This document shows positions 7,251 through 15,527 of a stretch of 20,462 nucleotides of DNA, piece after piece. The notes under the pieces are model-generated. The model saw nothing but the letters and a program-made list of their open reading frames with translations, did not search any database and was not told the origin of the DNA. Made by a program: the position numbers and the translations under genes. Numbering within the stretch: the stretch's first letter is position 1; every line of letters begins with the position of its first letter. This DNA comes from CAZPKH01 sp964587165 (lineage in GTDB: Bacteria > Bacteroidota > Bacteroidia > Bacteroidales > Muribaculaceae). The stretch covers positions 1-20,462 of the forward strand of contig CAZPKH010000033.1 in assembly GCA_964587165.1 (NCBI GenBank), written 5' to 3'.

Positions 7251-10067
7251 ATGAAAAAATCATTACTCACACTTGCAGCGGCTCTGACCGTCGGGGTGAT
7301 GTCTGTGCATGGAGCCACGTTCGACGTGAACTTCTCGATCAGCGGCTCGGGATTCTCCGGCTCGTCGATGACAGCACGCACCCTCACCGCCATCGAGTTT
7401 ACAGGGAGCTATTCCTTCAGCCCCAACAGCAGTTGTGCTGATCCGTTTACTATCGTACGCGACGGCGAGACTGTCCTGTCGACGCTTGCCTCCGAAGGTA
7501 AGATTGCCACCGAGGAGGACGATTGGGGCGACGAGACAACAGCTATCTATTTCAGCTCATCGCCGTTCAATCAGGCCGGCACATATACCATTTCGGCTCC
7601 GGCCGGATTCTTCCGCACCGGCAGCGGCAACACCAGCAATGCCAAAGAGGTGGTGCTCACCCTCACCTCGCCCGTGCCTTCGAGCGTGACGCTCGTGGTC
7701 GACGGCACTAATATAGCCATGACAGCTGCCGGCGACAATACTTTCACAGCCACCGGAGTTGCAGTGACAGGTGCCGGTTCTGTGAAAATCCAGGGCTCTA
7801 CATATTACGGCGCCGTAAACGGCCAGTCGACCGCCATCACCGCCGGTGAGGCTACCCCGATAGGCTACAACGGTAAAAACTGGACCGTAGCAGCCGGCAC
7901 TTACGACGTGACCGTCGACTGGAACGAGACAGCGCCTACCGTGACGTTTGTCAAGGCTGTACCTCCCGTCCAGACCTTCGACGTGACACCGGTGATACAG
8001 GGTGTGTCGAGCTCGACCAATACAGCATCGACTGTCCGCACCATCGACTTCAACGCCTACTATTCGTTCAAGGCCAACACCGAGTGCACCGAGCCGATGA
8101 CCATCAGCCGCAACGGTCAGACCGTTTACTCCACTCTCGCCTCGGAAGGCGCAGTGAAATTTGAGGAGGATGATTGGGGCGACGAGACAGTGTCGCTCTA
8201 CCTCAACCCGGCCCTCAACGGCGCAGGCGACTACACCTTCAGCATGCCCGAAGGGTTCTTCACCAAGACAGGCGGCGCAGTGAGCGCAGCCAAAGAGGTG
8301 ACATTCAAGATCGCCTGGGCAGCTCCCGCGACCCTTTCGCTCCGCGGCTCGGGTCTTGCAGCCGACGTTGAGCTTACCAAGGCTGACGACTCCAACGTAT
8401 ATACCGCATCGGGTGTGAGCATCGACGGCCAGGTGCGCCTGCAGGGTAGCACCTACTTCGGCGTGGTCAACGGCCAGTCGGCCGCCATCACCGCCGGTAC
8501 ACCCGCCGAGATCGGTTACAACGGCTCGTTCTGGACTCTCGCTTCAGGCAAATATGACGTGACAGTCGACTGGGACGCCGCCACTGTCAACTTCGTTGCG
8601 AAGCCCACCGTCCAGACCTTCGACGTGACACCGGTGATACAGGGTGTGTCGAGCTCGACCAATACAGCATCGACTGTCCGCACCATCGACTTCAACGCCT
8701 ACTATTCGTTCAAGGCCAACACCGAGTGCACCGAGCCGATGACCATCAGCCGCAACGGTCAGACCGTTTACTCCACTCTCGCCTCGGAAGGCGCAGTGAA
8801 ATTTGAGGAGGATGATTGGGGCGACGAGACAGTGTCGCTCTACCTCAACCCGGCCCTCAACGGCGCAGGCGACTACACCTTCAGCATGCCCGAAGGGTTC
8901 TTCACCAAGACAGGCGGCGCAGTGAGCGCAGCCAAAGAGGTGACATTCAAGATCGCCTGGGCAGCTCCCGCGACCCTTTCGCTCCGCGGCTCGGGTCTTG
9001 CAGCCGACGTTGAGCTTACCAAGGCTGACGACTCCAACGTATATACCGCATCGGGTGTGAGCATCGACGGCCAGGTGCGCCTGCAGGGTAGCACCTACTT
9101 CGGCGTGGTCAACGGCCAGTCGGCCGCCATCACCGCCGGTACACCCGCCGAGATCGGTTACAACGGCTCGTTCTGGACTCTCGCTTCAGGCAAATATGAC
9201 GTGACAGTCGACTGGGACGCCGCCACTGTCAACTTCGTTGCGAAGCCCACCGTCCAGACCTTCGAGCTCGGTATCAGCGTGCAGGGTGCCACCGACCAGA
9301 ACACCGCTAAGGAGTTCCAGCGTATCGACCTCCCCGCAAAATGGACCGTATACTACCTCAACAGCTCGAACAACGAGCCTATCACCGTGACTTGGGGCGA
9401 TGAGGAGATATACTCTATCGACCGCACCTCCTCAAAACTCCTCGCTATGGACAATGACGACGACTGGGAGGACGATGCATACATGATCAACCTGGGCGAG
9501 CGTGTGAACCGCGTTGGCGTATACACCATCACCGTGCCCGAAGGATTCTTCAAGTCGGGCAGCAAGGTGAATGCGGCTGTAAGCCAGAGCGTCACCGTGA
9601 CCTCTCCGATCCCCTCGATGCTTTCGATACGCGGCAAAGTCGGCACCGGCTCGATGGATGCTGACGTTGATATGACCCTCGAGGGTTCGATCTTCACCGC
9701 CTCAAAGGTCGACATCAACGATGCCGACGGCAGCGGCTACGGTGAGATACAGCTCATCGGCGACTCCTGGTACGGATGCTGCAACAACGAGAATGCTTAC
9801 ATCTCGGTCGACGAGCCTACCCCCGTGGGCTACAACGGCGGCTTCTGGAAAGTGGCTGCCGCCACCTACAAAGTGACTGTCGACTGGACCGACGGCGATC
9901 CCTACGTCACCTTCGTGAAAGATACTCAATCAATCGACGGTATTTCGGCTGAATCGGCTTCCGATGCCGTATACTACACCCTTCAGGGTATCCGTGTGAT
10001 CAATCCCGCAAAGGGCCAGACCCTCATCGAGGTGCGCGACGGCAAAGCCTCGAAGATTGCATATTAA
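7251..10067 (+). CDS. Secreted four-repeat surface protein of unknown function
   Basis: A 938-aa exported protein. Residues 1-23 are a signal peptide (MKKSLLTLAAALTVGVMSVHG). Four modules follow: R1 about 24-239, R2 240-453, R3 454-667 and R4 668-893. R2 and R3 are identical; R1 and R4 are diverged. Each module has a first beta-rich half with ISRNGQTVYSTLASEG, an acidic EEDDWGDE motif (DNDDDWEDD in R4) and PEGFF. The second half has RLQGSTYFG, GYNGSFW and GKYDVTVDW. The second half is reminiscent of SusE/SusF-type glycan-binding beta-domains, which is only a resemblance. The last 45 residues (YYTLQGIRV, then a short RDGKASKIAY end) look like the tail common on secreted Bacteroidales proteins. 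An in-frame ATG at 7089 was rejected because the promoter lies after it. No enzyme motif is seen; adhesion or glycan binding is the best guess. Confidence 0.82.
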   Translation: MKKSLLTLAAALTVGVMSVHGATFDVNFSISGSGFSGSSMTARTLTAIEFTGSYSFSPNSSCADPFTIVRDGETVLSTLASEGKIATEEDDWGDETTAIYFSSSPFNQAGTYTISAPAGFFRTGSGNTSNAKEVVLTLTSPVPSSVTLVVDGTNIAMTAAGDNTFTATGVAVTGAGSVKIQGSTYYGAVNGQSTAITAGEATPIGYNGKNWTVAAGTYDVTVDWNETAPTVTFVKAVPPVQTFDVTPVIQGVSSSTNTASTVRTIDFNAYYSFKANTECTEPMTISRNGQTVYSTLASEGAVKFEEDDWGDETVSLYLNPALNGAGDYTFSMPEGFFTKTGGAVSAAKEVTFKIAWAAPATLSLRGSGLAADVELTKADDSNVYTASGVSIDGQVRLQGSTYFGVVNGQSAAITAGTPAEIGYNGSFWTLASGKYDVTVDWDAATVNFVAKPTVQTFDVTPVIQGVSSSTNTASTVRTIDFNAYYSFKANTECTEPMTISRNGQTVYSTLASEGAVKFEEDDWGDETVSLYLNPALNGAGDYTFSMPEGFFTKTGGAVSAAKEVTFKIAWAAPATLSLRGSGLAADVELTKADDSNVYTASGVSIDGQVRLQGSTYFGVVNGQSAAITAGTPAEIGYNGSFWTLASGKYDVTVDWDAATVNFVAKPTVQTFELGISVQGATDQNTAKEFQRIDLPAKWTVYYLNSSNNEPITVTWGDEEIYSIDRTSSKLLAMDNDDDWEDDAYMINLGERVNRVGVYTITVPEGFFKSGSKVNAAVSQSVTVTSPIPSMLSIRGKVGTGSMDADVDMTLEGSIFTASKVDINDADGSGYGEIQLIGDSWYGCCNNENAYISVDEPTPVGYNGGFWKVAAATYKVTVDWTDGDPYVTFVKDTQSIDGISAESASDAVYYTLQGIRVINPAKGQTLIEVRDGKASKIAY
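7966..9265 (+). repeat. Perfect 642-bp tandem duplication inside the surface-protein gene
   Basis: From 7966 to 9265 the sequence matches itself shifted by 642 bp, with no difference seen by eye. That gives two full copies (7966-8607 and 8608-9249) plus a 16-bp start of a third. The period is 214 codons, so the frame is kept and whole modules are duplicated. Identity extends to synonymous sites, unlike the flanking modules, which are diverged. The duplication is therefore recent or kept uniform by recombination. Confidence 0.93.
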
Positions 10068-10071
10068 TTTG

Positions 10072-10131
10072 AATTCCGCCGGGACCGTTCTCCCCCCGCG
10101 GGGGGTGCCCCCGGCGGAATTAATATTTTTT
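10072..10131 (+). terminator. Strong terminator after the repeat-protein gene
   Basis: A perfect 12-bp arm pair, AATTCCGCCGGG (10072-10083) and CCCGGCGGAATT (10110-10121), is followed by AATATTTTTT. An inner C6/G6 hairpin (around 10091-10105) sits in its loop. The structure begins 5 bp after the stop codon and isolates this gene from the next one. Confidence 0.8.
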
Positions 10132-10166
10132 GTGAGACAGACTCTAATTTCAAATACATGATTTAG

Positions 10167-13100
10167 ATGAAAAAATTACTGTTAACCCTATCCGTGGTTC
10201 TCACGGCGGCCTTGTCGTACGGCTCGCCGCTGCGCCCCACTCCGAACGCCGCTTCGCCACAGCAGCGAAGCATGCCGTCGGCCTACAGCTCCATCAACGA
10301 GAGCTTGAAGAGTGCCCACGCGCCGAGCTGGTTCATCACCCTCGACGACCTCGGCAACAAGCGTGCGGCAGCCCGCCGGTCGACTCCCGTCGTGCCTCCG
10401 CTGAAAGCACCGGCACGCACCGTCACCGACGGCGTCCCCACAGTATACGGACTTCTGGAAAGCTCCAAAAACTCCTCGGCCACGATCGGTATGTACACCG
10501 TAGGTATCGACGGCTCCAGCCAGCTGCTCTGGGAGCGCCCTCAGACAGATAAATCGTATCTGAGCTACGAAGCCGAGACCCTCCGCACCGGATTCTACCG
10601 CAACGGCGATGTGTATATCTTCGAGCGCAGCGAAAACGGTGTGTACGCCCATGAGGCTTACTCGAGCGAGATGTTTGTCTACGACCTCGCCACCGGCCAG
10701 CTCAAGAGCAAGACCGACCTCTCGATAGCCGACGCCAAGCTGCAGATGTTCATGTCGATGGCCTACGACCCGGTCGAGGATATGGTGTATGCCTACACGA
10801 TATCCTACGACATCGATACACCCTACTATCTGGTGAAATTCAAACCCGATACCCCCACCGAGATTACCCCCATCGCCACCAAAGGGCTTATGTCGACCGT
10901 CCTGGCGCTGACCTATCACGACGGTGCACTCTACGGCATCCAGTACCAGGGGTATACATTCGTCAAGATTGACCCCGCCACAGGTGCCCAGAATGCCATC
11001 AGCAAGCCTTTTGCGGCAGCTCCCCGCTTTGCATGGAGCGGCTTCGGCATGACATGGGTCGACTCGCTCGACGGCTTCGTGCTCAACCATGTGTACAACA
11101 ACGGCACCACGACGTTCGACCTTTTGCGTCTCGACGGGTCGCTCGAGAAACTTGTCGATCTGCCCCGCTCGGAGCAGTTCGCATTCCTCTTCACTGCCGG
11201 CGAGGTGTCGGATAGCGACGAGACACCCTCCAAACCCGTAGTCACGGCCAACAGTTTCGAAGGCACGCCGGCGCTTGACGGTTCGTTCACTCTTACGATG
11301 CCCACCACCTATGCCGACGGCCGTACAATCTCTGCCGACACCCCCATCGAGCTTACCGCTTCTGCCGGATCAATAGCCGGCACGACCGACAAATCGACAT
11401 ATGCTCCAGGCGAGACTGCTACAGTGCAGTTCGCCCTCCCGGCCGACGGCCGCTACTCCTTTGAATTCCGCGTGGCTATCGCCGACGGATTCGCATCTTC
11501 GGCTCAAATGATCTATGTGGGATACGATGTGCCCGCGCGCCCCGCAGGCGTAATCCTCACCCCCGGCCGCCTGAGCTGGAATGCCGTTACCACCGGCGTC
11601 AATAACGGCTATTTCGCACCCGCCGACGTGCGCTACGACGTGGTGATCGACGGCAACACCGTCGCCACAGGCATCGAGGCTACCGAGTGGGCAGTCGACT
11701 TCACCGCCGGCGACCTGGTGCGACATACCGCCACCGTTGTGGCCAAACACCACGGCCATTCGTCGGAGACAGTGCCGTCAAACGATCTGGTCGACGGGCG
11801 TCCGCTTACACTCGACGTGGTGCTCACACCTACAGCAGAGCAGGCTGAACTCTTCACCGTGATCGACAGCAACTCCGACGGCTCGACATGGGAGTACGGC
11901 ACCGACGACGATCCCGCCGACTCATACTTCAAGTATCGTCTGAACTCCTACCGAGCTGCCGACGACTGGCTCGTCACACCCCCGGTGGCTATACCCGACG
12001 CATCGAAACTCTACTCGTTTATGATCGAGGCCAATCGCGTGAACCTCTATCCCGAGCGATTCGAGGTGAGAATGGGCACCACCCCCGATCCTACCACCTG
12101 GACCACTGTCCTGATTCCCGAGACTGAAGTGCCCGTCAACGCTGTCGGCACCGTATATCAGCCTTATACCGCCGATTTCAATGTCCCCGAAGCCGGCACA
12201 TACTACTTTGCCGTGCACTGCACCTCGGCAGCCGATATGCACACCCTGCGCGTCCGCTCGATCAAGGTGGTCGATACAGCCCGCTCGACCGAAGGCCCCG
12301 ACGCTCCGACCGATATCGTTGTGACTCCCGCCGCCGACGGCTCGCTCAAAGCCGATGTGACCATGACAATGCCCGAACTTACCATTTCGGGCGAACGCAT
12401 CAATCCGCTTGAGACCCTCGTCGCCACCGTGTCGACCGCTTCGGGCGAGGTATCGGCGCAGGCGCATCCGGGCGAGAGCGTGACCGTGAGCGACATACCC
12501 GCCGTGGCCGGTTTCAACGACTTTACGATCGTCGTCTCGCAAGGGCACCTTGCAGGCAAGTCGGTCACTGTGCAGCAGTACGTAGGTCCCGATGTGCCCG
12601 GTCGTCCCGAGAACATCAAATATGAGATCGATCAGACCAACTATCACGTCACCCTCCGCTGGGATCCCCCCACACGAGGTGCCCACGGCGGATATGTCGA
12701 CCCCTCGACACTCACCTACACGCTCTGCTATCTGGTGCAGGACGACGGCCAGCTCTACTGGCAGGTGATCGAACATCTTGGCGCAGCCACCTCGGTGGGC
12801 GTAAGCTACGACGAGTCGGAGCCGTTCATCGACGATCTCGGCGTGGTGGCATCCAGCTCCGAAGGTATGGGCACAGAGGTTGCTCAGGCGCATTTCGCTG
12901 TAGGACGCCCCTGGACTCTGCCGATGCGCGAGAAGTTTGAGAACTCCTTCTCCCAGTACTATCCGTTTATGATAATGGGCGACACCGAGGAGTATCTCAA
13001 CTCCAACTGGGGCTTCGTCGATCCCTCGAAAGCCGGCGACCGCTATGCCAACGCTACTGGCATGGCTCTCGTGGGCGAAGGGTACGAGGATGGCGCCAAA

Positions 13101-14822
13101 GGTATGTTCGGCTTCCCCAAATTCACCACTTCAGGGCTGCAGAGCGTGTCGATAGCTTTCGATATCTATCTGGGATCGATCACTCCCGAGGTGGATGTAT
13201 ACGCCGAAGGTCCGGCCGGCACTCAGCGCGAGAAGATCGGCACTCTTACAGCCGACCGTACCGCCGAAGCCTGGCAGCGCGTCGAGCTCCCCCTCCCCGC
13301 CAAATATTGCAACCTGGGGTGGGTACAGATAATCCTCGATGCTCATTTTGCCTCCGACGAGCAGAAGGTGCTTATCGACGCTTACTCGTTCAAGCCGGCC
13401 GTCGACTATGATCTCGGTGTCGTCGGCATAACCGGTCCGAACACTCCCGAAATATCGCGCGAGAACCACTACACGGCTACCGTCGACAATATCGGCACAC
13501 GCCCCGACTTCATGCCTGCCGGCATCTGGCGCGTGATAGCCGACGGTCGTGAGATAGCCACCTCGATAGTACCGGCCACACACGATCTGCTTCAGCCCGA
13601 TGCTCTGGGCGCTTACCGCTTCAGCTTCACGCCCACGGCCGACAATATCGGAGCCGCTACCGTGAGCTTCGAGATAGGCCTGACCGACGACAATACCGCC
13701 AACAACTCGGCCACCAAGGCTATCAATATCGCTCAGGGCTCCACCGTGGCCGTGACCGACCTTGTCGCTTCGAGCGCCGACGGCAGCGTGCGTCTGGAGT
13801 GGACCGAGCCCAAGCTCGACGACGGCGTTGAGAGCTTTGAGGATTGCGAGCCGTTCCTGATCAACGACGACGCAGCTTGGCTGGGCAACTTCCGCAACAT
13901 CGACGTCGACGGACAGATCACTTACAGCACCTCCGGCTGGACCAATCCCAACGCCGGTGCCGCTGCGGCATTCTCAGTATGGGATCTCGATGAGATCGAC
14001 CGTATGCTGGCTGAGGCAGGATTTGCCGAGCATACCTATTCGGCCGCCGACGGCCGTCGTCTGGCCATAGCGTTCTCGACCGGCGCAGGCTACTCCACCG
14101 ACGACTGGCTTATCTCGCCCCCGGTAGTAGGCGGCTCTGACGTCTCCTTCAAGCTCCGTGCCATCTCTACGGCTTATCCCGAGACTGTCGAGGTGCTCTA
14201 CTCCACCACCGGCGACTCGCCCGACGATTTCGAGGGCAACCGCCTGCTGCGGCACACCACCCGCGACGACTACGCTCAGGGAGATAACATCGAGTATGAG
14301 ACAATCGAGCTCACCCTTCCGGCCGATGCCCGATACTTCGCTATCCGCTATGTGTCGCGCGACATGTTTGCCGTGATGATCGACGACATACACTACTCGC
14401 CGGCGCAGTCGGCCGCAGGTATCACTGCCTACGACGTGGTGCGCGACTCGCGCACGATAGCCTCCGGCATCCAGGCTACCGACTGCAGCTACATAGACCG
14501 CGATGTGACTACCGGACGCACCTACGGCTATCAGGTAGTGCCGGTGCTTGGTGAGCTGGGCCGCGGTGCTCTCTCAAATACCGCCTGGACAGGTGTCACC
14601 GGCATCGACGGCGTGACAGCCGCCGCTACCGGCAGTGTCGTTGTGAACGGACACCGTATCGTGGCAACCGGATTCGAAGGCCGAGCCCTCAGTCTGGCCA
14701 CAGTCGACGGCCGCACAGTGGCTGTACGTCGTGCCGCTGCCCGCAGCGAGAGCTTTGCGGTGGCTCCCGGCGTCTACATCCTCAGTGCCGGCACCGCGTC
14801 ATACAAACTTATCGTCAAGTAA
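10167..14822 (+). CDS. Large secreted adhesin-like protein with choice-of-anchor J domains and T9SS-type tail
   Basis: A 1551-aa exported protein. A signal peptide covers about residues 1-19 (MKKLLLTLSVVLTAALSYG). Residues about 80-345 look like a beta-propeller (repeated strands such as VDSLDGFVLNHVY and LDGSLEKLVDL). Ig/Fn3-like linkers follow (for example PARPAGVILTPGRLSWNAV). Cleaved-adhesin/choice-of-anchor-J-like domains lie at about 545-705 (DDWLVTPPVAIPD), 913-1077 (diverged) and 1220-1411 (STDDWLISPPVVGG, IDDIHYSP). A CARDB-like segment lies near 1080-1195. The last 70 residues (VNGHRIVATGFEGRALSLA, APGVYILSAG, KLIVK) match the look of a T9SS type A sorting domain. The family is known from gingipain adhesin regions. 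Its likely place is the cell surface or outside the cell. The ligand is unknown, and no protease motif was found. Confidence 0.83.
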   Translation: MKKLLLTLSVVLTAALSYGSPLRPTPNAASPQQRSMPSAYSSINESLKSAHAPSWFITLDDLGNKRAAARRSTPVVPPLKAPARTVTDGVPTVYGLLESSKNSSATIGMYTVGIDGSSQLLWERPQTDKSYLSYEAETLRTGFYRNGDVYIFERSENGVYAHEAYSSEMFVYDLATGQLKSKTDLSIADAKLQMFMSMAYDPVEDMVYAYTISYDIDTPYYLVKFKPDTPTEITPIATKGLMSTVLALTYHDGALYGIQYQGYTFVKIDPATGAQNAISKPFAAAPRFAWSGFGMTWVDSLDGFVLNHVYNNGTTTFDLLRLDGSLEKLVDLPRSEQFAFLFTAGEVSDSDETPSKPVVTANSFEGTPALDGSFTLTMPTTYADGRTISADTPIELTASAGSIAGTTDKSTYAPGETATVQFALPADGRYSFEFRVAIADGFASSAQMIYVGYDVPARPAGVILTPGRLSWNAVTTGVNNGYFAPADVRYDVVIDGNTVATGIEATEWAVDFTAGDLVRHTATVVAKHHGHSSETVPSNDLVDGRPLTLDVVLTPTAEQAELFTVIDSNSDGSTWEYGTDDDPADSYFKYRLNSYRAADDWLVTPPVAIPDASKLYSFMIEANRVNLYPERFEVRMGTTPDPTTWTTVLIPETEVPVNAVGTVYQPYTADFNVPEAGTYYFAVHCTSAADMHTLRVRSIKVVDTARSTEGPDAPTDIVVTPAADGSLKADVTMTMPELTISGERINPLETLVATVSTASGEVSAQAHPGESVTVSDIPAVAGFNDFTIVVSQGHLAGKSVTVQQYVGPDVPGRPENIKYEIDQTNYHVTLRWDPPTRGAHGGYVDPSTLTYTLCYLVQDDGQLYWQVIEHLGAATSVGVSYDESEPFIDDLGVVASSSEGMGTEVAQAHFAVGRPWTLPMREKFENSFSQYYPFMIMGDTEEYLNSNWGFVDPSKAGDRYANATGMALVGEGYEDGAKGMFGFPKFTTSGLQSVSIAFDIYLGSITPEVDVYAEGPAGTQREKIGTLTADRTAEAWQRVELPLPAKYCNLGWVQIILDAHFASDEQKVLIDAYSFKPAVDYDLGVVGITGPNTPEISRENHYTATVDNIGTRPDFMPAGIWRVIADGREIATSIVPATHDLLQPDALGAYRFSFTPTADNIGAATVSFEIGLTDDNTANNSATKAINIAQGSTVAVTDLVASSADGSVRLEWTEPKLDDGVESFEDCEPFLINDDAAWLGNFRNIDVDGQITYSTSGWTNPNAGAAAAFSVWDLDEIDRMLAEAGFAEHTYSAADGRRLAIAFSTGAGYSTDDWLISPPVVGGSDVSFKLRAISTAYPETVEVLYSTTGDSPDDFEGNRLLRHTTRDDYAQGDNIEYETIELTLPADARYFAIRYVSRDMFAVMIDDIHYSPAQSAAGITAYDVVRDSRTIASGIQATDCSYIDRDVTTGRTYGYQVVPVLGELGRGALSNTAWTGVTGIDGVTAAATGSVVVNGHRIVATGFEGRALSLATVDGRTVAVRRAAARSESFAVAPGVYILSAGTASYKLIVK

Positions 14823-14850
14823 GTCGGTTCATGCACCGACCCCTCCCAAA

Positions 14851-14895
14851 GGCGGAGGCTGCCCACACATTCCGCGGCAGCCTCCGCCTCTCTTT
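14851..14895 (+). terminator. Strong terminator after the adhesin-like gene
   Basis: A perfect 13-bp stem, GGCGGAGGCTGCC (14851-14863) with GGCAGCCTCCGCC (14876-14888), closes a 12-nt loop and is followed by TCTCTTT. It lies 28 bp after the stop codon. Confidence 0.8.
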
Positions 14896-14925
14896 CATAA
14901 TCAAATATCGATAAAATTCATTTTT

Positions 14926-14956
14926 TTTGTCAAGGAGAGATAAATCATTATATTTG
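14926..14956 (+). promoter_or_regulatory. Bacteroidota-type promoter of the mntA-hepT pair
   Basis: TTTG at 14926-14929, a 19-nt spacer and TATATTTG at 14949-14956 fit the consensus exactly. The -7 box ends only 5 nt before the mntA ATG, so the transcript should start at or next to the start codon and be leaderless or nearly so. Confidence 0.75.
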
Positions 14957-14961
14957 CGAAT

Positions 14962-15267
14962 ATGAATCTGATTGAGCTTAATTTACAACGCATCATAGAC
15001 CTTTGCCGGAAGCACAAGGTAAAAACACTTGCTGTCTTTGGATCGATACTTACCGATAGATTTAATGACAAGAGCGATGTGGATATGCTCGTTGATTTTG
15101 AACATATAGACCATGAAACATTTGATTACGTGGGCAATTACTTTGATCTACGTGATGCGTTGGAGCATATATTCAACCGAACAGTTGATCTGATAGAGTA
15201 CGGAAATAATTTAAACCCTGTATTTAAAGCCTCGATCGACAAGACAAAACAAAATATATATGGATGA
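14962..15267 (+). CDS. mntA: MntA-type minimal nucleotidyltransferase antitoxin
   Basis: A 101-aa protein of the minimal nucleotidyltransferase family. It shows the exact GSX10DXD motif: Gly27-Ser28, then Asp39 and Asp41. The third acidic residue is expected at Asp76 in RTVDLIEYG. In characterised MntA-HepT systems this enzyme adds AMP to a tyrosine of the HEPN toxin and so silences it. The stop codon overlaps the hepT start by 8 bp (15260-15267), the usual order for this pair. The gene is much AT-richer than its neighbours, which fits mobile toxin-antitoxin cargo. All catalytic residues are present, so this half looks functional even though the toxin partner is shortened. Confidence 0.88.
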   Translation: MNLIELNLQRIIDLCRKHKVKTLAVFGSILTDRFNDKSDVDMLVDFEHIDHETFDYVGNYFDLRDALEHIFNRTVDLIEYGNNLNPVFKASIDKTKQNIYG

Positions 15268-15457
15268 TTATATCAAGGTATATTTATATGACATCAAGAG
15301 AGCAAATATTAATACTCGAAATCGGATCATACATGGTTATGATTCAGTAAAACCGGAATTTTTATGGAGTTTGGTGCTTCGACATATTCCCGCGCTAAAA
15401 ATAAATATTGACAAGATTATTGCTGAATATGATGTATCTCCGACCCCGGGAGAATAG
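15260..15457 (+). CDS. Internally deleted HepT-like HEPN toxin
   Basis: A 65-aa protein, about half the usual HepT length (roughly 105-140 aa). It keeps the typical start (MDDYIKVYLYDI) and the typical end. The HEPN ribonuclease motif RX4HXY is present as Arg20, His25 and Tyr27 (TRNRIIHGYDS), followed by LWSLVLRHIPALKINIDKII. The stretch normally between them, including the ERNIEIIGEA helix, is missing: DIKRA runs straight into NINTRN. This looks like an in-frame deletion of about 40-45 codons. Tyr27 is the residue that MntA enzymes modify in known pairs. Without the central helices the HEPN bundle is unlikely to fold normally, so the toxin is probably dead. A working mini-HepT cannot be excluded. 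Confidence 0.75.
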   Translation: MDDYIKVYLYDIKRANINTRNRIIHGYDSVKPEFLWSLVLRHIPALKINIDKIIAEYDVSPTPGE

Positions 15458-15527
15458 AGAATTGTGTAAAATAAAATGACTTGAAGGGGCGTTTATAGTA
15501 AGAGGGAGTACACCCCCCGGCTATCGA

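Noticed and set aside
10124..10132. Promoter box for the 1551-aa protein (TA then TTTG)
   Set aside because: The spacing inside the box is one base too long and the -33 position falls inside the terminator stem. It was not strong enough to list.
11922..12893. A 323-codon minus-strand frame opposite the adhesin-like gene
   Set aside because: It is a shadow of the anchor-J and Fn3-like region. Its composition is His/Gly/Val-rich with no domain or promoter.
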